DNA of 64,000 nt from Planctomycetota bacterium (GTDB lineage: Bacteria > Planctomycetota > UBA8742 > UBA2392): positions 393,352 to 457,351 of the forward strand of contig JAHBXZ010000002.1 of the NCBI GenBank assembly GCA_019636215.1, read 5' to 3'. Shown piece by piece: positions 59,593 through 64,000 of the stretch (positions are counted from its first letter, which is position 1; the number at the start of each line of letters is the position of its first letter). The translations under genes and the position numbers were made by a program. The notes under the pieces were generated by a model that was not told the origin of the DNA, did no database searches, and saw only the letters and a list, made by a program, of their open reading frames with translations.

Positions 59593-60774
59593 CTACTTGA
59601 CGTCGGAAGGCTGGATCACTTTTACCTTCGAGAGATTGGTGCCGCCGATCTTCAACATCGTGATTGGCTTCTTGGCATTGCGGTTCTGGTCGATGCTGAA
59701 TGTGCCGGTCACGCCGTGGAAGTCCACTACCTTGCGCAGGCCTTCCGTGATCTGGTCGGACGACGCGCCACCGCCGAGCTCAATCGCCTTCTTTATCGCA
59801 TACACGGCGTCATAGCCCAGCGCAGAAAGGCTGTTCGGTTCCGTGTTGAACTTCGCCTTGTAAGCCTTCAGGTAACCCTGGACCTTCTCGTCCTTGTCGT
59901 CAGGGTCGTAGTGGTAACCGAAGTAGCACCCCTCCAGCGTCTCGCCCGCAAGCTGGATCAGCTGCGGGCTTTCCCAGCCGTCACCACCCAGAAGCGGAGC
60001 CTTGACGCCCTGCTTGCGAAAGTCGCGGGCGATCAGCCCAATCGATCCATAATACACCGGTGCAAAGATCACCTCCGGGTTGGCCGCCGCGATCTTGCTG
60101 ACCTGGTCCTTGAACTCTGACACCTCGCCCTGGAAGGCCACGTCTTCCACAATCGTGCCGCCCAGTGCCTTGAAGCTGGAGCGAAAGAACTCGGCAAGTC
60201 CCTTACTGTAGTCGTCATCCTGCGCAAAAATGATCGCAGCCTTCTTGAAGCCCAGGTCCTTGAAGGCAAACGCCGCACAGGCCTGGCCCTGGAAGTCATC
60301 GAGGTAGCACACGCGGAAGATGCGGTCACCCTGTTTGGTGACGTCCGGGTTGGTGCTGGACGGACTGACCATGGGAATGCCTGCTTCCTGGAACACCGGA
60401 GCAGCCTTGATGCTCTGGCCCGACTCTACCGAACCTATGGCAACGGCAACCTTGTCGGCCGTGGCAAGCGCCTTGGCGACGGTCTGGGCCTCTTCGGGCT
60501 TGCTGCGCGTGTCCTTGGATACCAGCACGATCTTCTTGCCGCCGATGCCCCCGGAGGCGTTGATTTCCTCGACTGCCAGGTCTATGCCGTTCTTGGTGGT
60601 CTTACCGAAGTCGGCGTTCTTGCCGGACAGACTGAGAAACACGCCTATCTTGATCTCGCCGCTTTCCGTGGCTGCCGCATTGTCGCCGCCTTTGTCCTTG
60701 CAGCCGCCAAGCAACGCGACTGACGCCACGGCCAACAACGCCAACAACGCCAACAACGACAATGCCTTGCGCAT
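59593..60774 (-). CDS. livK: ABC transporter substrate-binding lipoprotein, LivK/LivJ type
   Basis: A predicted 393-residue lipoprotein (lipobox LLGGC) that would capture the ligand for the Liv importer. The start is the ATG at 60774 after GGAG. The periplasmic binding fold type I starts IKIGVFLSLSGKNADFG and has VAIGSVESGQSIKAAPVF, IPMVSPSSTNPDVT and LGYDAVYAIKKAI. The ligand (branched-chain amino acid, amide or other) cannot be read from sequence. Within the signal peptide, three exact 9-bp repeats encode LLA/LAL units. Confidence 0.93.
   Translation of the reverse strand: MRKALSLLALLALLAVASVALLGGCKDKGGDNAAATESGEIKIGVFLSLSGKNADFGKTTKNGIDLAVEEINASGGIGGKKIVLVSKDTRSKPEEAQTVAKALATADKVAVAIGSVESGQSIKAAPVFQEAGIPMVSPSSTNPDVTKQGDRIFRVCYLDDFQGQACAAFAFKDLGFKKAAIIFAQDDDYSKGLAEFFRSSFKALGGTIVEDVAFQGEVSEFKDQVSKIAAANPEVIFAPVYYGSIGLIARDFRKQGVKAPLLGGDGWESPQLIQLAGETLEGCYFGYHYDPDDKDEKVQGYLKAYKAKFNTEPNSLSALGYDAVYAIKKAIELGGGASSDQITEGLRKVVDFHGVTGTFSIDQNRNAKKPITMLKIGGTNLSKVKVIQPSDVK
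60731..60757. repeat. Three tandem copies of a 9-bp unit in the livK signal peptide
   Basis: GCCAACAAC is repeated three times without change (plus strand). It keeps the reading frame and encodes part of the hydrophobic core of the signal peptide. Confidence 0.85.
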
Positions 60775-60930
60775 CGTATGCTCCGAAAATGTCCTGCGAA
60801 AAAGCCGGGTCGCCCCGGCGGGTGGCGCGAGCATAGCGCCTGAGACTTCTGCCTCAAGGGTTTAAGCGTTGCGGGTGCAGCCTTGCTTGCCGCGCCATCC
60901 CGCATACGCTTCACCCACTGCGGAGAAACC

Positions 60931-61338
60931 ATGCCCACGTTGCAAGATGCCCTCAAGACGCCCCTGGAAGGCGACTACCAGACCTGCGGCCTGAAGAAGC
61001 CGTTTCATGTGCTTGAACGCGACGGCGACATTCACTGCTTTGTCGGCTTCCGCAACAAAACGCGCGACTTCGACAACGAGGCCAACGTCGTGCTGTGGGA
61101 AAAAGACCGCCTGATCACCGAAGCCGTCGCTTTCATCGCCAGACTGGGCGAGGTTCGGCTTGGCCCCTGCCGCGAAGAAACTATCCCCGAGCCGGATACG
61201 CTTGAGGAATTCCTGCGCAGTTTCAGCATCCATGGCAACCTGGCCAGCTATTTCCCGCCCGTGCTGGAAAGGCTGGGGCTGGTGGAAGTCTACAAGAAGG
61301 GACGAGCGCTTTACGTCAAGCGCAAGGCCGATGCCTGA
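60931..61338 (+). CDS. Small hypothetical protein
   Basis: A predicted 135-residue soluble protein; the ATG at 60931 has GCGGAGAAA upstream. No family recognised. It contains TCGLKKPFHVLERDGDIHCFVGF and ends in a basic GRALYVKRKADA, where the last segment (ASYFPPVLERLGLVEVYKKG) has the look of a small winged-helix element. It overlaps the next gene by 8 bp, so both are probably one operon. Confidence 0.65.
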   Translation: MPTLQDALKTPLEGDYQTCGLKKPFHVLERDGDIHCFVGFRNKTRDFDNEANVVLWEKDRLITEAVAFIARLGEVRLGPCREETIPEPDTLEEFLRSFSIHGNLASYFPPVLERLGLVEVYKKGRALYVKRKADA

Positions 61339-62011
61339 CCCTGGCAAACTTCCCGATATCTCGGTGATCCCGGTGTTTCCGCTGGCGGGCGTCACGCTGT
61401 TTCCCCACACACATCTGCCGCTGCACGTCTTTGAGCAGCGCTATCGCGCGCTGGTTGAAGACACCCTGCGCAAGGTCGAAAGCCAGCACTGCTTCGCCAT
61501 GGGCATACCCCTGCCCACTGAAGACTCTGCATCGCAGGAAAGACCGACGCTCTTTCCGTTTGTTGGCGTCGGCCGCATCATTGAGTTCTCGCGCCTGCCC
61601 GACGGAAGGTTCATGCTGGTTCTGCAAGGCCTGGGCCGCGCATCGCTGGGGCAGGAATTTGAGATGGTCAACGGGTACCGGGTGTTTGAGGCCCGCTGGC
61701 AGCCAGACCTGATGCCCAAGATGCCTGGCAACTGGGCCAGCGAGTTGGCCACGGAACTCAAGACCCTGGCACTGGCACTGCTGCGCGACCAGGCCGAAAA
61801 GTTCCGGCTTCTGCTCACCGACGAAGACGACCTGAGCCGCCTTACGGACATCATCTCGGGATACCTGCCCCTGCCGCCGGAGTTCAAGCTGGAGCAGTTG
61901 GCCAACCCGAACGTGATGTACCGGGCCGCGCGGGCGATATCGCAACTGGAAGCCATGTTGTCGCTGCCGCCCAAGCCGGTACGACCAGACCTTGAGGCAC
62001 CCCGAAACTGA
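61331..62011 (+). CDS. Lon N-terminal (LON) domain protein without protease
   Basis: A predicted 226-residue protein. It starts DISVIPVFPLAGVTLFPHTHLPLHVFEQRYR, the signature of the Lon substrate-binding domain, then FVGVGRIIEFSRLPDGRFMLVLQGLGRA. The ATPase and protease parts of Lon are absent, as in the stand-alone LON-domain family found in many bacteria. It may bind misfolded or other protein clients. It begins 8 bp inside the end of the upstream gene. Confidence 0.9.
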   Translation: MPDPGKLPDISVIPVFPLAGVTLFPHTHLPLHVFEQRYRALVEDTLRKVESQHCFAMGIPLPTEDSASQERPTLFPFVGVGRIIEFSRLPDGRFMLVLQGLGRASLGQEFEMVNGYRVFEARWQPDLMPKMPGNWASELATELKTLALALLRDQAEKFRLLLTDEDDLSRLTDIISGYLPLPPEFKLEQLANPNVMYRAARAISQLEAMLSLPPKPVRPDLEAPRN

Positions 62012-62260
62012 CCCCAAGCCGTGCCACGGCTCACCGCCAGCCGTGGTAGACCACCATGTAAGACATTTTGCGCAATAGTGAGACCCATTGAACTCCGCTG
62101 TTTAAGCGGCTTTCGGGCCTTCGGGCACGTCACATTTCAATTGTCTTGGGTTTGTCACCAAAGTATCGTCCTGTCATTCAGGTACCTATCAGATCATGGA
62201 GCCCGCTTCAGGCGCGTGGGGACGCGCATGAGGCACGGGCTCATTCCGGAGTTACGACCC

Positions 62261-64000
62261 ATGGTGCGGACACTCGCTTTGGTGGTGTTGGCTGTCGTTG
62301 CGGCGACCGGCCTCGCGGCCCAGACATATCCTTTGAATCAGCAGGATCCGTCCGCTGTGTTCAGTTGGGGTACCGCCACGGCTCGGCAAGAGGGCTGGCG
62401 CTTCCAATGCAACTCGGCTGGCGTACAAGTCACCCACCTTTCGTGCTGGTTCCAGAACAGCAACACCCAAAGCTATACGCTCACTCTGTTCAATTTCTCT
62501 ACGGGCGGTGTCCTCGCGCAGGTTACGACCAGCATTGGAACGGGGTGGCGCAACACGGCACTGGCTACTCCCGTTTCGCTCACCAACGGTGCGCAGTACA
62601 TAGTGGCGGGTTGGGCATCCGGAACGGTTGCAACCTATACCGGTGGTAGCGCGCCCTCCTCTTGGATTCCAACCGGAACCATTCAGTACCTTGACTCACG
62701 CTGGCTGAACGGCACGACGGGCGGCGTCATGCCCACCAACATCATCGGTGGCAATGCGGCCTACGGTGTTGTGGATATCGGGTACAACACGGGTCCCGGC
62801 ATCAGCGCCTCGACGTCCACATTGGGCCTTGGCAGCACACCGCCGGGCACCGCTGGCACACCAGCCAGCTACACCGTCAGCGGCAACAGCACCACAAACC
62901 AGACTGTGATCACCGCACCCACCGGTGTTGAAGTTTCGTTTTCGCAGTCGTCGGGTTACGCCAACTCGATCACCATCACATCTACGGGCACATGGGGTCC
63001 AACCACTGTGTGGGCCCGCATCACCTCCAGTGCAAGCGCGGGCACGATCAGCGGCAACATCACGCACGTGAGTACAGGCATGACTACAGTGAATGTAGCC
63101 GTGTCCGGCTTCGTAGGCAGCGTCACCTGGCCACTGCAGCAGACTTCTTCTTCAGGCCTTACTGCCTACAACAGCTCCGCCTACAACATGGGGTACGCAT
63201 TCACGACATCACAGTCCAACGTAACGGTTACGCTGCTGTCAGGAATGACACCTGTTGCGGGCACACTTCAGGTTTGCCTCTGGGATTCCACATCCACCAG
63301 CGCGCCGATTGCCACTGTCACAACTGCCAACGGTGCCGCCGGAACCTGGCGCAGCGGTGTGCTTGCAACGCCCATCACGCTTGTTGCCGGACGGCAGTAC
63401 CGCGTGGCCACAGTCTGCGGGCCTAACTGGTATTACCTTTCCGCGGCCACCGGCCCCTGGGCTCCATCCGGCGTAATCAACTGGGTGAGTTCCTGCTGGG
63501 GTGCTTCTACAACGCCGATCTACCCATCCAACGGCAACAGCGAAGTGTATGGCGTGGCTGACATCGGCTACAACACCGGCCCGGCCGTCACGGCCTCCAC
63601 TTCGTCGATCAACCTTGGCACCACGCCGCAGGGTACGCCCGGCACGGCCGTCAGCTACACGGTGTCTGGCTCGCAGCTTACCGCGCTGACCCAGATTACT
63701 GCCCCCACGGGTGTCAACATCAGCTTCAACCAGACCACCGGCTTTGCCCAGTCGCTCCAGATCACTACCACCCCCAGCTACTCTAACGTCACCATCTGGG
63801 CGCGGTTGACGGGTGCCACAGCGGGCACGGTCACGGGCAACATCACCCACACCAGCACCGGGGCCACGGGGGCCAACGTGGCCGTCAACGGCACAGTGAC
63901 CGGCCCGACACTTACGCCGTCTACTTCCACGATCAACCTGGGCAGCACGCCGCAGGGCACGCCGGGCACCGCCGTCAGCTACACGCTCTCCGGCTCCGCA
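62261..64000 (+). CDS. Large exported repeat-built surface protein (runs past the window edge)
   Basis: The frame is open for 580 codons from the ATG at 62261 (GGAG upstream) to the edge. A signal peptide (LALVVLAVVAATGLAA) leads into a module of about 160 residues resembling DUF4082 (VTHLSCWFQN, GWRNTALATPVSLTNGAQYIVAGW) that ends VVDIGYNTGP. A beta-sandwich repeat of about 100 residues follows (LGLGSTPPGTAGTPASYTVSG ... TAPTGVEVSFSQSSGY ... GNITHVSTG). Both modules then occur a second time, and a third copy of the repeat has started at the edge. It is probably an adhesin- or matrix-like exported protein. Confidence 0.78.
   Translation, partial: MVRTLALVVLAVVAATGLAAQTYPLNQQDPSAVFSWGTATARQEGWRFQCNSAGVQVTHLSCWFQNSNTQSYTLTLFNFSTGGVLAQVTTSIGTGWRNTALATPVSLTNGAQYIVAGWASGTVATYTGGSAPSSWIPTGTIQYLDSRWLNGTTGGVMPTNIIGGNAAYGVVDIGYNTGPGISASTSTLGLGSTPPGTAGTPASYTVSGNSTTNQTVITAPTGVEVSFSQSSGYANSITITSTGTWGPTTVWARITSSASAGTISGNITHVSTGMTTVNVAVSGFVGSVTWPLQQTSSSGLTAYNSSAYNMGYAFTTSQSNVTVTLLSGMTPVAGTLQVCLWDSTSTSAPIATVTTANGAAGTWRSGVLATPITLVAGRQYRVATVCGPNWYYLSAATGPWAPSGVINWVSSCWGASTTPIYPSNGNSEVYGVADIGYNTGPAVTASTSSINLGTTPQGTPGTAVSYTVSGSQLTALTQITAPTGVNISFNQTTGFAQSLQITTTPSYSNVTIWARLTGATAGTVTGNITHTSTGATGANVAVNGTVTGPTLTPSTSTINLGSTPQGTPGTAVSYTLSGSA

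Noticed and set aside
1..64000. rRNA or tRNA genes, CRISPR arrays, integrases and complete insertion sequences
   Set aside because: No cloverleaf-like sequence, repeat-spacer array, integrase motif or transposase with terminal repeats was found by reading. The only transposase-family gene is the RAYT-like one at 51682. A covariance-model scan would be needed to exclude short RNAs.

Overview
The window is GC-rich bacterial chromosome, densely coded on both strands, with about 60 protein genes and no rRNA, tRNA, CRISPR array, prophage or complete insertion sequence that I can see. The organism is a diderm: there is a beta-barrel-like protein and many lipoproteins. A planctomycete or other PVC-group bacterium is the best guess. 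The reasons are a TIGR03790 protein (known only from exosortase-bearing genomes), two GroELs around one GroES, NPCBM and formylglycine-generating-enzyme-like domains, a secretin-N-domain orphan protein, many TPR and large repeat-built exported proteins, and many small palindromic repeats. This placement is inference.

Layout. 1-6.5 kb: edge-truncated TIGR03790 gene (minus), three tandem paralogous membrane-anchored TPR-like proteins, a lipoprotein gene bracketed by a 27-bp direct repeat, and a gamma-carbonic anhydrase. 6.6-10.2 kb: moaD with two tandem DinB genes (minus), then a TIGR03960-type B12-binding radical SAM protein carrying an in-frame REP-like palindrome. 10.2-18.3 kb: small membrane protein, accC and accB (minus), a PPIase lipoprotein, a coiled-coil lipoprotein, a leucine-rich protein and an MFS transporter. 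18.4-24.6 kb: efp, a ParE/RelE-type toxin-antitoxin pair, ridA, an aspartase/fumarase gene overlapping lipA, a B12-binding mutase domain, a SppA-type protease and a PTS IIA protein. 24.8-38.1 kb: pilC/gspF, an FGE-domain protein, a RusA-like resolvase, a membrane coiled-coil protein, an alpha/beta hydrolase, a CDF transporter, ATP sulfurylase (sat) behind an unusual leader, a barrel protein, a lipoprotein, a TPR protein and truD. 38.2-44.6 kb (minus): chaperone cluster groEL2-groES-groEL1-small exported protein-dnaJ-grpE-fmdB-yacG. 45-55 kb: large exported repeat proteins, transglutaminase-like plus orphan KorA-like plus RAYT-like transposase genes, a Nudix pair and a secretin-N-domain protein. 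55.3-60.8 kb (minus): a complete branched-chain amino-acid-type ABC operon livK-H-M-G-F with a stray gene between livG and livF. 60.9-64 kb: two overlapping small genes, then a large repeat-built surface protein running off the edge.

Functional links. The chaperone cluster joins folding (two chaperonins) to the Hsp70 co-chaperones DnaJ and GrpE. A sequence matching the sigma-54 promoter consensus lies upstream of its first gene. Acetyl-CoA carboxylase subunits, lipoyl synthase, the mutase B12 domain and a Liv-type importer point to ordinary heterotrophic carbon and amino-acid metabolism. Sulfate assimilation is represented by sat. Its 5' region holds a sigma-70-like promoter whose predicted start falls on the ATG of a 31-codon, cysteine-rich reading frame, a possible cysteine-sensing attenuator and the most interesting regulatory candidate here.

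Repeats form a second layer: REP-like palindromes (one inside a radical SAM gene, a half copy at the end of groEL2), GGCAGGC-N5-GCCTGCC hairpins around the third TPR paralogue, and inverted pairs of short-period (8-10 nt) arrays in several spacers. A RAYT-family gene is present at 51.7 kb.
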